DNA of 64,000 nt from Mesorhizobium sp. M1B.F.Ca.ET.045.04.1.1 (GTDB lineage: Bacteria; Pseudomonadota; Alphaproteobacteria; Rhizobiales; Rhizobiaceae), in the NCBI RefSeq assembly GCF_003952465.1, contig NZ_CP034448.1:5619001-5683000 (forward strand), in the 5' to 3' direction. Of the stretch, positions 8,314 to 15,700 are shown in pieces (positions within the stretch are counted from its first letter, which is position 1; each line of letters starts with the position of its first letter). Position numbers and translations under genes: made by a program. The notes beneath the pieces are model-generated. The model was not told the DNA's origin. It saw only the letters and a program-made list of their open reading frames with translations, and made no database searches.

Positions 8314-8565
8314 TCACTTGGGCCCTTTGTCGCCTCGGCCGTTGTTGCTCCCGCCGTTGTCACCTCGGCCGGGGTTGCCCCTGTCATGCCCGTGGCTTTC
8401 GCCACCTAGGCAATTGGCGTCGCCGACGCCGCAGCAGCGGCCGGCCCACAGCTTGTTGGTCGGCGTGTTGTCGCATTCGTAGATCTGCTGGCCGGCCATC
8501 GCGGAGCCGCCCAAGGCCAAGACGGCTACGGCGGCGAGAAGTGCATTGCGCAGGATTGCGGTCAT
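8314..8565 (-). CDS. Secreted Gly/Asn/Asp-rich small protein
   Basis: 83 residues: Sec signal peptide (MTAILRNALLAAVAVLALGG, cleavage after AMA), a cysteine cluster (YECDNT, GRCCGVGDANC) and a low-complexity tail rich in Gly, Asn, Asp and Arg. The four cysteines suggest disulfides or a metal site. GGAG precedes the ATG. No named family. Confidence 0.7.
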   Translation of the reverse strand: MTAILRNALLAAVAVLALGGSAMAGQQIYECDNTPTNKLWAGRCCGVGDANCLGGESHGHDRGNPGRGDNGGSNNGRGDKGPK

Positions 8566-8715
8566 CGGAAAATCTCCATGGTGCATTGTGTTCATTTGCA
8601 GCCATGCGTCGCCCGGCGGGGCGGATTGGTTCATGGAGATTTCAAAAACTCTTGCCGACGGTTCGATGTCCCACCTGGGTTCTGGAATCGGTGGCGCGTC
8701 CATGCCAGGCCGTCC

Positions 8716-9039
8716 TTATTCATCCGGATCGGGCTTGAACCGCCTCACCACAACCTCGAATACGATGTCCGAAATCCACATAGCCGAGACGCCGATGAGG
8801 AAGGCGGCGGCGAGTGTGGTGGTGTCGTCGGCGGCGTCCGGCATCGGCAGGCCGCTTGCCTGAACCCACGCCACCACGGGCAGCGTCAGATAGGCGGCGG
8901 CCAAAGCGCCGCAGATAGGCGAGGCCACCATCTCGCGCAATTTGTAGCGATGGCGCGACAGCGCCCTCAGCACCCCGCCGGCCAGACCGGCGGCCACCAC
9001 CTGGCCCTTGATGCCGAGCAGATCGAAGATGTCGTGCAT
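8716..9039 (-). CDS. Holin-like phage membrane protein
   Basis: 107 residues with three hydrophobic segments (about 12-28, 43-62 and 76-98) and a short charged C terminus (RRFKPDPDE), the layout of a class I holin. TGGAGG precedes the ATG. Its ATG overlaps the stop of the upstream lipoprotein-like gene in an ATGA. Position at the end of the lysis-type cassette supports the holin guess; the sequence itself is not diagnostic. Confidence 0.6.
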   Translation of the reverse strand: MHDIFDLLGIKGQVVAAGLAGGVLRALSRHRYKLREMVASPICGALAAAYLTLPVVAWVQASGLPMPDAADDTTTLAAAFLIGVSAMWISDIVFEVVVRRFKPDPDE

Positions 9040-9233
9040 CAAGGCCTCCAGCCGCAAAGTTTTGCGCCCTTGCGGTTGTGCGCGAGAAGCGCCCTCGCCT
9101 CCTCGTCCGACAGCGTCTCGACCGCCTTGGCGGAGAGGCGCAGCGGCGAAGAGACCGCGCAGAAGCCGCCCTTGGCCATGGTGCAGCCGCCGAGTGCGGC
9201 GACGAGCACGGCAGCGATCAGTCCCTTGCCCAT
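9039..9233 (-). CDS. Small lipoprotein, Rz1-like
   Basis: 64 residues with a lipoprotein signal: MGKGLIAAVLVAALGGC, lipobox LGGC with Cys17. The mature part has two more cysteines (FCAVSSPLRLS and KLCGWRP) and a helical stretch (ETLSDEEARALLAHN). Overlaps the preceding gene by 16 bases, the nested layout expected of phage spanin pairs, where Rz1 is the outer-membrane lipoprotein. Confidence 0.65.
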   Translation of the reverse strand: MGKGLIAAVLVAALGGCTMAKGGFCAVSSPLRLSAKAVETLSDEEARALLAHNRKGAKLCGWRP

Positions 9234-9457
9234 GACCTCAGCTCCTTCTTGACCGTATCGGCGGGCAGCGCGCCGATATCGTTGTCGACCTGGCCGGCGA
9301 TGTCGCGGGCCGCAGCCTCGGCCTTGGTCTGCCGGTCGCGCTCGGCCTTGGCGCCGGCAAGCCTTTGGTGAAAACCCCAGCCAAGCGCCGCGATGACGGA
9401 CGCCAGCACACCCAAGATTGCCGGATTGCCGCAGAGAAAGGACAGAAGCGCCGTCAT
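9218..9457 (-). CDS. Rz-like inner-membrane spanin candidate
   Basis: 79 residues: one N-terminal membrane helix (AILGVLASVIAALGWGF) then a charged helical, coiled-coil-prone periplasmic part (RLAGAKAERDRQTKAEA), as in i-spanins. It overlaps the lipoprotein gene downstream and starts in an ATGA with the 32-residue gene upstream. Confidence 0.65.
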   Translation of the reverse strand: MTALLSFLCGNPAILGVLASVIAALGWGFHQRLAGAKAERDRQTKAEAAARDIAGQVDNDIGALPADTVKKELRSWARD

Positions 9458-9552
9458 GCCAGCCACCACACGACAAGCGCGCCGATGAGGAGCAGCGCAC
9501 CGATGACCCAGGGCAAGGCCTGGCGGATGAGTTCGGTGAAAACCTCGACCAT
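9454..9552 (-). CDS. 32-residue single-helix membrane protein
   Basis: A very short gene: amphipathic start MVEVFTELIRQ then one membrane helix (WVIGALLLIGALVVWWL). AGAAGGATAAA precedes the ATG at good spacing and its stop overlaps the next start in ATGA, which argues that it is translated. Position among lysis-type genes suggests a pinholin-like or accessory role. Confidence 0.6.
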   Translation of the reverse strand: MVEVFTELIRQALPWVIGALLLIGALVVWWLA

Positions 9553-9562
9553 TTTATCCTTC

Positions 9563-9766
9563 TCACTTCGACCAGCGGAATTTGCGAGCGAGCGCGTACC
9601 AGGCCTCGGTGGCGAGGCTGAGCGCCAGGCCGATGCCGGTTTCGAGCGCGATCTGGATGTCGGGATCGGCTGAAAGCGCCGCTGCGTCGCCTGCGCCAAG
9701 CAGGCCGCGCGCGACGAGGACGCCGGCGCCGTAGCGCAGCGCGATGCGGATGATGACGGCAATCAT
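9563..9766 (-). CDS. Small phage membrane protein
   Basis: 67 residues with hydrophobic stretches (MIAVIIRIALRYGAGVLVA; IGLALSLATEAWYALA) and a basic end (RKFRWSK). ATGA overlap with the upstream lysozyme-like gene. A comparable small gene often sits beside the endolysin in rhizobial prophages. Function unknown. Confidence 0.6.
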   Translation of the reverse strand: MIAVIIRIALRYGAGVLVARGLLGAGDAAALSADPDIQIALETGIGLALSLATEAWYALARKFRWSK

Positions 9767-10425
9767 TGGCAGAATACTCCAAAGAGATTGCAGGGAAGGT
9801 GCGCGATCCAGGCGGCGGCCGAGCCAAGCGCCAGCGCGATCAGGGCAAGGACGCCGGCCGCCTTGCCGGGCGAGGCCAACGCCGGCGGAGCACCATCGCC
9901 CGTGGAGGCGCCGGCCGTTGGCCGCGCGGCGTCGGGTGGCGGCGGCGTGGGCTGGAGCGGCGCCTCAGGCCGCGCCGAGATGAGCAGCGCCTCAGCACGC
10001 ACCGAGGCGACGCGCGCGCGCCAGCCCTTGCCGAAGGTCGGCCAGGTCGGCAGCCGCTGGAGGAAGGCGAGCCGCGCATCGCAAAGCGTGTCGATGACAA
10101 CACCGGCGGGCTTCGCGCGGGCCGCGGCGAGCGTGGCCGGGCCGACGCGACTGTCCTCAGCAACGCCGAGCACGGCCTGCAGATATTTCGCCGCCCTGCC
10201 CCGCCCGCTGTTCACCGCGAAGTCGAAGACGGCATAGTCGATGCCGTCGGGGAGCTCCGCGCCGAGGACGGCATCCCAGTAGAAACGCCGGTAGCCCAGC
10301 ACCGGAATGCCCTTCGCGCGCGCCTCGCGCTCATGTTCGGGATAGGCGGCGATGATCGCGGCGCGCTGCTCGGGCGAGTAGTGCCAGGCGTCGTCGATGG
10401 TCATGAAGGTGACGTGTCGGGACAT
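9763..10425 (-). pseudogene. Chimera: terminase fragment fused to truncated GH108-type lysozyme
   Basis: 220 residues with two unrelated parts. Residues 1-44 (SRHVTFMTIDDAWHYSPE to EARAKGIPVLG) are a piece of phage large terminase. From about residue 45 the protein is the second half of a glycoside-hydrolase-108 endolysin (YWDAVLGAELPDGIDYAVF, then the peptidoglycan-binding part with VGPATLAA and LQRLPTWPTFGKGW) and a C-terminal membrane helix (GVLALIALALGSAAAW). The N-terminal catalytic segment with the active Glu, normally EGG/EGGY, is missing. The join is in frame, consistent with one internal deletion from terminase to endolysin. No good ribosome site precedes the ATG, so expression is doubtful. 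Confidence 0.75.
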
Positions 10426-10443
10426 GGATTGACGAGCCCTTTT

Positions 10444-10584
10444 CCTTCTCCCCTTGTGGGAGAAGGTGGATCGGCGCGCAGCGCCGAGACGGATGAGGGG
10501 TGCGCGACGGAGTGCGGCAGTGCCAAGCTGGAGCACCCCTCATCCGTCGCCTTCGGCGACACCTTCTCCCACAAGGGGAGAAGG
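10444..10584. repeat. Palindromic repeat element, family B
   Basis: A 141-base element whose ends are inverted copies: CCTTCTCCCCTTGTGGGAG on the left, CTCCCACAAGGGGAGAAGG on the right. Inside are GGATCGGCGCGCAGCGCC and GTCGCCTTCGGCGAC hairpins and inverted ATGAGGGG/CCCCTCAT blocks. Other copies are at 17396-17539 and 57162-57352. It lies at one edge of the segment that splits the terminase. Confidence 0.85.
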
Positions 10585-10590
10585 GGAACC

Positions 10591-11592
10591 TCACGTGGCG
10601 ATATCGTTCACCGCCGGCAGCGGCGCCGGCAGGCTGGTTTCCCCCAGCCCCCTACGCAGCTCGATCTCGATGTCGCGGCAGATTTGCGAAATCGGCACGT
10701 CGTTGGCATTGCCCTCGAACGGGTTGGCGCTGCTCTCGCCGACCAGGTCGAGCGACATGTAAGCCCATCCCAACAGCGCGCTGAACGGGATGGTCAGCCA
10801 GATCGAAACCGCGCCGAGCATGCCGCCCAGCTTGGCCATGTCGGCGAAGACCGGGACGATGCCGAACGGCAGCAGCGTGCAGAAGATGACCATGAAGATC
10901 GAGCTGACGATCGCGTATTGCCGGGGATAGGGATTGTTCTTGATGCGATCGCAGCGCGCCTGCTGGTCGTGGAAGTCGCGAATGAGCTTCATAAGCTCCG
11001 AATAGACCTGCGTCGGGACACTGGTGCTTTTGAGCAAGCCGTTGACCTCGGCCGACTGCATCCCGAGAAGCGTGATCGCCGGCTGCGGCGATTTGAGCAC
11101 GCTCTCGGCTTCCTCGCCCAGCAACGCGCGCAGTTCCTCGCCAAGCGAGGTCTTGTCCTCCTGGATGTGATAGCGCCGCCGCCGGAACTCGATATTGGCC
11201 GCTTTCGCCAGCGATTCCCAAGGCATCGGCCGCCGTAGCGAAAAGCGCAGCGCCGTCAGCCACGCAAGGTGGCGGTGGATGAGCCGCCTTGCCGTCGCGG
11301 CATCCATAAAATCCCTGCAGAAGCTCAACCACATCCGGCTGCTCGCGGTGATCTGCGAAAAGGCCTGCAGGGCCTCGTTGGCACGGGTGAAGACCTGCGA
11401 ATTCTTGAAACCTGCGACGAGAGACACCGTGGTGCCGAGCACAAGCACGATGGACCACGGCACCGAGAACCCGGCGGTGGCCGGAAGGCGGTAGGCGGCG
11501 ATCGCCAAGCCGCTCACCACGACCATGTAGATGACGCTGCGCCGCGACCAAAGCGCGAAGTCCAACAATTTATAGGAACGGCCTAGATACAT
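10591..11592 (-). CDS. Bestrophin-like anion channel (UPF0187)
   Basis: 333-residue membrane protein of the bacterial bestrophin family, which forms pentameric anion channels. Features are the MYLGRSYKLLDFALWSRRS start, helices near 18-40 and 43-62, a central charged domain with PYPRQYAIVSSIFMVIFC near residue 222, and the late motif LLGWAYMSLDLVGESSANPFEG, whose acidic end matches the bestrophin calcium-clasp region. Length is normal for the family. It is not a phage-type gene although it sits inside the prophage terminase, flanked by palindromic elements. Confidence 0.88.
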   Translation of the reverse strand: MYLGRSYKLLDFALWSRRSVIYMVVVSGLAIAAYRLPATAGFSVPWSIVLVLGTTVSLVAGFKNSQVFTRANEALQAFSQITASSRMWLSFCRDFMDAATARRLIHRHLAWLTALRFSLRRPMPWESLAKAANIEFRRRRYHIQEDKTSLGEELRALLGEEAESVLKSPQPAITLLGMQSAEVNGLLKSTSVPTQVYSELMKLIRDFHDQQARCDRIKNNPYPRQYAIVSSIFMVIFCTLLPFGIVPVFADMAKLGGMLGAVSIWLTIPFSALLGWAYMSLDLVGESSANPFEGNANDVPISQICRDIEIELRRGLGETSLPAPLPAVNDIAT

Positions 11593-11694
11593 TCCTGAGA
11601 TCCCTCACGGCGCGCAAATCACGCGACTGCGCACCATAGGGGCTCGGGATTGTTTTGAAAGCCGGACGTAAAGGGCGCCGTGGGCGAAGCTGCC

Positions 11695-11935
11695 AATCTC
11701 CCCCCCTAGGGGCAGGGCAATCGCATATGGCGCTCCCCCACTCCGTCTCGGCTTCGCCGAGCCACCTCTCCCCCCACATTCGTGGAGGGAGAGGAAACGC
11801 CAACCGCGAAGGTCGCGGCCTTGAAAAGCTTGGTTTCCTCTCCCCCATGAACATGGGGAGAGGTGGCCGCGCAGCGGCCGGAGTGGGGGGCTGGCGCAGC
11901 CATATGCGATTGCCCTCCCCCTAGGGGGAGATTGG
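11695..11935. repeat. Large palindromic repeat between bestrophin and terminase
   Basis: The 357-base gap 11593-11949 is almost filled by a 241-base inverted repeat. Left arm has CTCCCCCCCTAGGGGCAGGG, AATCGCATATGG and ACTCCG blocks; the right arm has the same blocks inverted (CCATATGCGATTGCCC, CCCCCTAGGGGGAG). The middle carries TCTCCCCC/GGGGGAGA hairpins. No gene is present. Confidence 0.8.
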
Positions 11936-11949
11936 ACTTCACCGGCGAC

Positions 11950-12639
11950 TCACCCCTTCCCAATCCTCTCCACCTCCGCAGCGCTCAAAAACCTCAGCAC
12001 CACATCCGACATGCCTAGCAGCGGCGTGAACGTCACGATCGTTATGCCCCCTGTCGCGTTGGTGCGGGTCAGCCCTTCGGAATAGATATCCAGCGGCGGT
12101 TCCTCGTCGAACCAGACGCCGTGCAGGGTCTCGCCCTGCCATTTCTCGCGGCCCTTCTCATAGGACTTGAAGGAGAGCACGCTTTCGCCCGCCTGCACGT
12201 CGCCGCCACCGCCCCAGCGCACGACGACGCTGTCAATCGCGCCGGGAACATTGCGGCCCATCACCGTGTCGGCAATCGCATCGGCCGGGATCATGCCCGT
12301 GCCCCATTCGGCCTGCTGTTGCGGCGGGCCGATCAGCACGCGCTGCGGATTGTCGCGCGTGCCTTCGCCGGTGACGCCGGCCGCCCAGAGCCGAACCGGC
12401 GTGTCGAACACCTTGCCCGTCCACCAGTCGGGATAGCGGCCGGTGAGGTGCATGGCCCATTCGGCGCCCCCTGCCCTGGTCTTGCCGAGCTGGTTGCCGG
12501 CCATGAACAGGCGCTCGCGGTTTTTCGCCCCTGCCGCGTGGAATTCGGCTTGGCGGTCGTAGGGCGCGTAGCAAGCGAGAAGGTTACGGCGCCGGCGTCG
12601 GTCCAGCTCCTCGAGCAGCGCCAAATAGGTCTGCATCAT
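11950..12639 (-). pseudogene. Phage terminase large subunit, N-terminal part
   Basis: 229 residues of a large terminase (TerL), the ATPase that packages phage DNA. Walker A-like FMAGNQLGKTRAG is near residue 50 and the Walker B acidic pair is in LHGVWFDEEPP near 180. The protein stops at AEVERIGKG, exactly where intact homologues continue with SRHVTMMTIDD; that continuation is found 1.5 kb away at 10425, fused to a lysozyme. The nuclease domain is lost. Two ATG codons (12639, 12636) are possible starts. Overlaps the small-subunit gene by 56 bases. Confidence 0.85.
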
Positions 12640-13003
12640 CGAGGAACGGCCGCAGCCTCGCTTCGAGACCGCGGATGCGGTTGCGGATTTCCTCATCGCT
12701 CATCCGGTCGAGATTGTTTTTATCGACATCGAGGTTTTGCGAAAAATCCTTGGGCAGCAGCGTCAGCACGACCTTTAGATACTGCTCAGGCTTTTCCGCC
12801 CGCACCGCGGCGATGACGCCGGCGCCGTGGGCACGGAAATCTGCGCGCAGTGCTGCGGTGAAATCGTCGCCCAGCGTCTTTTTGGAGCGCTTGGGGCGGG
12901 TGGCCGGCGTGGCAGCCAATTCAGGCTTCGCCCTTGCGGGTTTCGCTCTTGCGGTTCGGGCGCCGGTCGTCCTGCGTCGCGCCTTGCTCGCCCCGTCAGC
13001 CAT
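12584..13003 (-). CDS. Terminase small-subunit-like protein
   Basis: 139 residues. A basic Ala/Lys/Arg-rich N terminus (ARAKPARAKPELAATP) precedes a helical domain (DDFTAALRADFRAHG, YLKVVLTLLPKDFSQ, RMSDEEIRNRIRGL). The last motif and the position directly upstream of TerL match small phage proteins annotated as terminase small subunits in rhizobial prophages. Overlaps the upstream gene by 8 bases and TerL by 56. Confidence 0.65.
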   Translation of the reverse strand: MADGASKARRRTTGARTARAKPARAKPELAATPATRPKRSKKTLGDDFTAALRADFRAHGAGVIAAVRAEKPEQYLKVVLTLLPKDFSQNLDVDKNNLDRMSDEEIRNRIRGLEARLRPFLDDADLFGAARGAGPTPAP

Positions 13004-13499
13004 GGGCCGGCGCATCGGAGGCTGGTGCCTTGCCCGTTCGCGCCTTGGCGACCTTGCGCGCCGGTTTCTTGCGTGGCTTTGCGCGAACTCGCCTTAGCGG
13101 CGCGGCCTGTTCGAACGCAGCCGTGACAATTGCCGAGGCCGGCGGGGCAGCGCCCCCCTCTGGCCTGCCCGTCCTTCGCAGCAGCTGCGCTGCAGTTGCG
13201 GAGGGAGGACCGGCGATCTGCCCCACCAGGGGGGAGATCGGCAGCTTCGGCGCCGGCGCGGCGGCCTTCAGCTTCGCCGTGGCGGCAGCGATCGCCGCGG
13301 GATCCAGACCCTGGCGCGGAAAGCCGAAGCCGGCGACGGCATTGACCGCGCCGCCACGCACCATGCCGATGCGCACGCCTGGAGCCACCTGCTCAACGCG
13401 ACCGGCGCGGCGCGGCAGGCCGAAGGATTGGAACTCGCCGATGGCGCTGACGATCTCGGCGCCGTCGTCGCCGGTGATGATGGTGGCATAGCGTGGCAT
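12996..13499 (-). CDS. Prophage hypothetical protein with embedded palindromic element
   Basis: 167 residues. The first 75 (MPRYATIITGDDGAEIVSAI, GLPRRAGRVEQVAPGVRIG) look like an ordinary folded domain; the last third is a basic Lys/Arg/Ala tail. CGGAAGTC precedes the ATG. Residues from about KLPISPLVGQIAG to RPEGGAAPP are encoded by a copy of the dispersed CTCCCCC/GGGGGAG repeat inserted in frame. Function unknown. Confidence 0.6.
   Translation of the reverse strand: MPRYATIITGDDGAEIVSAIGEFQSFGLPRRAGRVEQVAPGVRIGMVRGGAVNAVAGFGFPRQGLDPAAIAAATAKLKAAAPAPKLPISPLVGQIAGPPSATAAQLLRRTGRPEGGAAPPASAIVTAAFEQAAPLRRVRAKPRKKPARKVAKARTGKAPASDAPAHG
13143..13243. repeat. Palindromic element inside a coding sequence (family C)
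   Basis: About 100 bases with the CGCCCCCCTCTGGCCTGCC block and the CAGGGGGGAGATCGGCAG end that border the family C elements elsewhere in the window. Here it lies within the reading frame of the 12996-13499 gene without breaking it, giving the peptide LPISPLVGQIAG. Confidence 0.7.
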
Positions 13500-13743
13500 G
13501 GAAGACTTCCGCGGATTGGATTCAACTGGAAGGTCGAGTTCCCGCCCACCCCCGTGGGACAGAAAAACCGCCGGGCGGCGGGTCGTTGGCGCAAATCAGC
13601 ACCATAGACAAAATCATAGCATTGCTGCCCTCACCGGGCAATGGCTTCTAGGTAAATTTTCCTATTTTTGAATCCCACCGCAAACGCCGGTCGCCTAAAA
13701 ACGACCCAACCGGGACAGGTCGCCGCAGGTGGGCATTTTTGTC

Positions 13744-13768
13744 GGAACCATGGGCGGCCCGAGCGGTT
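13744..13768 (+). promoter_or_regulatory. Candidate EcfG promoter (one mismatch)
   Basis: GGAAC (13744-13748), 16 bases, GGTT (13765-13768), 49 bases before the ATG at 13817. The rest of the 317-base gap 13500-13816 holds no gene. Confidence 0.5.
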
Positions 13769-13816
13769 GGCCCATGTCGCGACGCGACGACCTTTCGCCA
13801 AGAAAAGGAGAAAACC

Positions 13817-14135
13817 ATGTTTAAAACTATCCTTGCGGCCTCGGCGCTCACGATCGGTCTTGCGGGGAGCGATGGCCCAGGACGCCGGCCATATGGGTTC
13901 GGGCGCCACCAATGACACGACCGGCGGCAGCGGCCAGACGGTCGTTCCCAATTCCGACAACGTCGATCCCAGCACGACCGGCAGCATTTATGGCGGCCCG
14001 GCCTATGACGACGGCATGAACTCGAATGCCGACCGCAATTGCGCGCCGGGTCCGCAGGGCGCTCAGCCCGATGCCAGCAACCTGTCGCCCGGAACCACCG
14101 CGCCGACCGTCAACGACAAGAACTGCGGCAAGTAG
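13817..14135 (+). pseudogene. Secreted Gly/Asn-rich protein gene with frameshift
   Basis: AAAAGGAG precedes ATG at 13817, which opens a signal peptide (MFKTILAASALTIGLAG). Around 13864-13870 the frame must change by one base for the peptide to continue as AMAQDAGHMGSGATND and reach the stop at 14135 (end VNDKNCGK). The shift lies in a run of G (GCGGGGAGC). Restored, it is a periplasmic protein of about 105 residues, similar in plan to the one at 60296 (signal, Gly/Thr/Ser-rich middle, Asn-Cys end). Sequencing error is a real possibility. Confidence 0.6.
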
Positions 14136-14158
14136 CATTTGAGTTTCGTTGCACCAAA

Positions 14159-14188
14159 AAGGGCCGTGGAGTCCGCTCCGCGGCCCTT
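14159..14188 (+). terminator. Rho-independent terminator
   Basis: Stem GGGCCG-GGAG with CTCC-CGGCCC around TCCG, preceded by a run of five A and followed by TTGCCTTT; 24 bases after the stop at 14135. Confidence 0.75.
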
Positions 14189-14205
14189 GCCTTTGGCGGC
14201 TTGCG

Positions 14206-14230
14206 GGAACCAGGAGCCGCCCAGACCGTT
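14206..14230 (+). promoter_or_regulatory. EcfG-type general stress promoter
   Basis: GGAAC at 14206-14210, 16 bases, CGTT at 14227-14230: exact consensus match, 25 bases before the DUF883-like start at 14255. Confidence 0.7.
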
Positions 14231-14254
14231 GCAGGAAGAAAAAGGAGAAAACCA

Positions 14255-14707
14255 ATGGCAGACAATGACATAGGCACCGCAACTCGGGCGAGTGGCAACG
14301 GCAAGGGCACGACGAGCGCCGCGCGCAGCAGAAGCGCGTCGCGCCGCAGCGCGCGGTCTTCCAACGCCTCCGAGGCGGAGATGAAGAAGCAGATCGCGGA
14401 ACTGAAGCGCGAGGTGAGCCGGCTCAACCGGATGCTCTCCGACCAGGCCGAGGAAGCGGCTCATGGCTGGTATCAAAGCGCCGCCGACCGCGCCTCCAGC
14501 CTATACAGCGGGGCATCCCACCGCGCCTCGCGCGCGGCCAAGCAACTGCGTACCCAGGCGCATAGCGTGTCCGAAACGGTGCAGCAGAACCCCGGCACGA
14601 TCTCAACCGCGGTTGCGATCGGCGGGCTGTTCGGCGTGCTGATGGGCCTCACTATCGCCAGAAGCTCGCAGCCGGACCCCGATTGGTTCCGCCGCTGGCA
14701 ACGCTAA
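14255..14707 (+). CDS. DUF883/ElaB-YqjD-like membrane-anchored protein
   Basis: 150 residues. A basic Ser/Arg/Ala-rich N terminus leads into an amphipathic helix (AEMKKQIAELKREVSRLNRM), further helical repeats (HRASRAAKQLRTQAH) and a C-terminal membrane helix (ISTAVAIGGLFGVLMGL) followed by FRRWQR. This is the plan of the YqjD/ElaB (DUF883) proteins, inner-membrane anchored ribosome-associated stress proteins in E. coli. AAAAAGGAG precedes the ATG; an exact EcfG promoter lies just upstream and a terminator follows. Confidence 0.85.
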   Translation: MADNDIGTATRASGNGKGTTSAARSRSASRRSARSSNASEAEMKKQIAELKREVSRLNRMLSDQAEEAAHGWYQSAADRASSLYSGASHRASRAAKQLRTQAHSVSETVQQNPGTISTAVAIGGLFGVLMGLTIARSSQPDPDWFRRWQR

Positions 14708-14795
14708 GGCGCGAGACGGCTTGCCGTCTCGTCGCTGCCTCAAAGACTTGGCGGAAGCCGGGCAGGCGCGAGACGGCTTGCCGTCTCGCCGCTGC
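14708..14795. repeat. Two direct copies of a small hairpin
   Basis: GGCGCGAGACGGCTTGCCGT and its continuation occur at 14708 and 14765. Each holds the stem CGAGACGG/CCGTCTCG with loop CTTG (14712-14731 and 14769-14788). Confidence 0.8.
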
Positions 14796-14810
14796 TCACG
14801 GACCTGACAG

Positions 14811-14839
14811 AAAAGGCCAGGTTCCAGCCTGGCCTTTTT
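14811..14839 (+). terminator. Rho-independent terminator
   Basis: AAAAGGCCAGG, loop TTCCA, GCCTGGCCTTTTT: a strong stem with a U tract, ending the DUF883-like transcript. Confidence 0.88.
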
Positions 14840-14903
14840 GCACAGGCTGGTCATTAGCATGACCTTATGGAATCATTCGTCCATAGAATCGCGGAGAGCG
14901 GGC

Positions 14904-15173
14904 ATGGACAAACCTGCCATGGCATCCGTCTTTCGGATGCGGCATGTGCCAGCAAGCATTTCGGGCGTTCGCAGCCTGGGCCGGGGCCAGGCTGATCCCG
15001 TTTTCCACTCGAGGCCGCTCGGCGAAGCCATCCGCTTCATCGCCGAGGCCGACGGCCAGTACGACTTGAGCGCCGTCGCGATCTCCTATGGCGACCGCAC
15101 GACGCCGCCGCTAGGCAGCCGCGAGGTCAAGCAGCTCTGGAGCGAATATGGCGAGCGCCTGATGGAAGCCTAG
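14904..15173 (+). CDS. Hypothetical protein
   Basis: 89 residues from an ATG preceded by GCGGAGAGCGG. Contains PLGEAIRFIAEADGQYDLSA and ends KQLWSEYGERLMEA, suggesting a small mixed alpha/beta cytoplasmic protein. No family recognised. Upstream in-frame codons to 14838 overlap the preceding terminator and are unlikely to be coding. Confidence 0.6.
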   Translation: MDKPAMASVFRMRHVPASISGVRSLGRGQADPVFHSRPLGEAIRFIAEADGQYDLSAVAISYGDRTTPPLGSREVKQLWSEYGERLMEA

Positions 15174-15322
15174 TCCTCGCCGGCGGCCGGCTCGCGGCGG
15201 CTTCCGCACCGTGAGAAATCGCCGCAGTGGACCAAGCAATCTACTCGGGGTTATTCTAAGCCGTCTTGTCCGTGCCATGGAATTTTGCTTGGGTTGGGCG
15301 CGATTTGATTTCAGGGGTGTAG

Positions 15323-15679
15323 ATGCGTTTCGAAATGCGTTTTGCCGCGGTGCTTGTCGGCGCCGCACTTCTGGCTGGCTGCACCAGCGCCAATGAAGGC
15401 CAATGGAACACTGCGCAAGCGGCGATGCAAGGCAACCCTGCCTTCAAGCGAGAAGTGATGGCCGACTGCGTCAAGCAGGTGGGGTCGAGGCAGTTGAAGG
15501 ACAGGCAGGCCGTGGCAAAGCTCATGAATGTCAGCGTCGCGCGCGTTCCTAGCGCCTTCTGCAGCCGGTTCTTCAATGCATGGGCAAGCGGCCGCCTCAC
15601 CTATCGTGATTTCCAGGGTATTCACTCCCAGACGGCCGACAAGAGCCGCTTCGTGCGTATCCTGCAGGGCAGGAAATAG
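15323..15679 (+). CDS. Small lipoprotein
   Basis: 118 residues with a lipoprotein signal (FAAVLVGAALLAGC, lipobox LLAGC, Cys20). The mature part includes two further cysteines (MADCVKQV; SAFCSRFF) and a helical C terminus (RLTYRDFQGIHSQT). Membrane-anchored in the periplasm. Followed after 21 bases by the next gene, so probably co-transcribed. Confidence 0.75.
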   Translation: MRFEMRFAAVLVGAALLAGCTSANEGQWNTAQAAMQGNPAFKREVMADCVKQVGSRQLKDRQAVAKLMNVSVARVPSAFCSRFFNAWASGRLTYRDFQGIHSQTADKSRFVRILQGRK

Positions 15680-15700
15680 CGAGACCGCCTGGTCGCCACC

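Larger units (their letters stand above)
8716..13499 (-). mobile_element. Decayed prophage remnant
   Basis: A run of minus-strand genes: an unknown small head-end protein, terminase small-subunit-like, terminase large subunit (broken), a lysozyme-type C-terminal half, then small overlapping membrane proteins typical of phage lysis genes. Portal, capsid, tail, integrase and regulators are absent. A 1.5 kb segment with a bestrophin-like gene and palindromic repeats interrupts the terminase. No attachment sites were recognised, so boundaries are those of the recognisable genes. Confidence 0.75.

Noticed and set aside
9766..11238. 490-codon plus-strand open frame across the prophage
   Set aside because: Spans two minus-strand genes and a repeat element; Arg/Asp/Gly-rich shadow composition.
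14838..14903. Upstream start for the 14904 gene
   Set aside because: It would begin within the terminator of the preceding gene.
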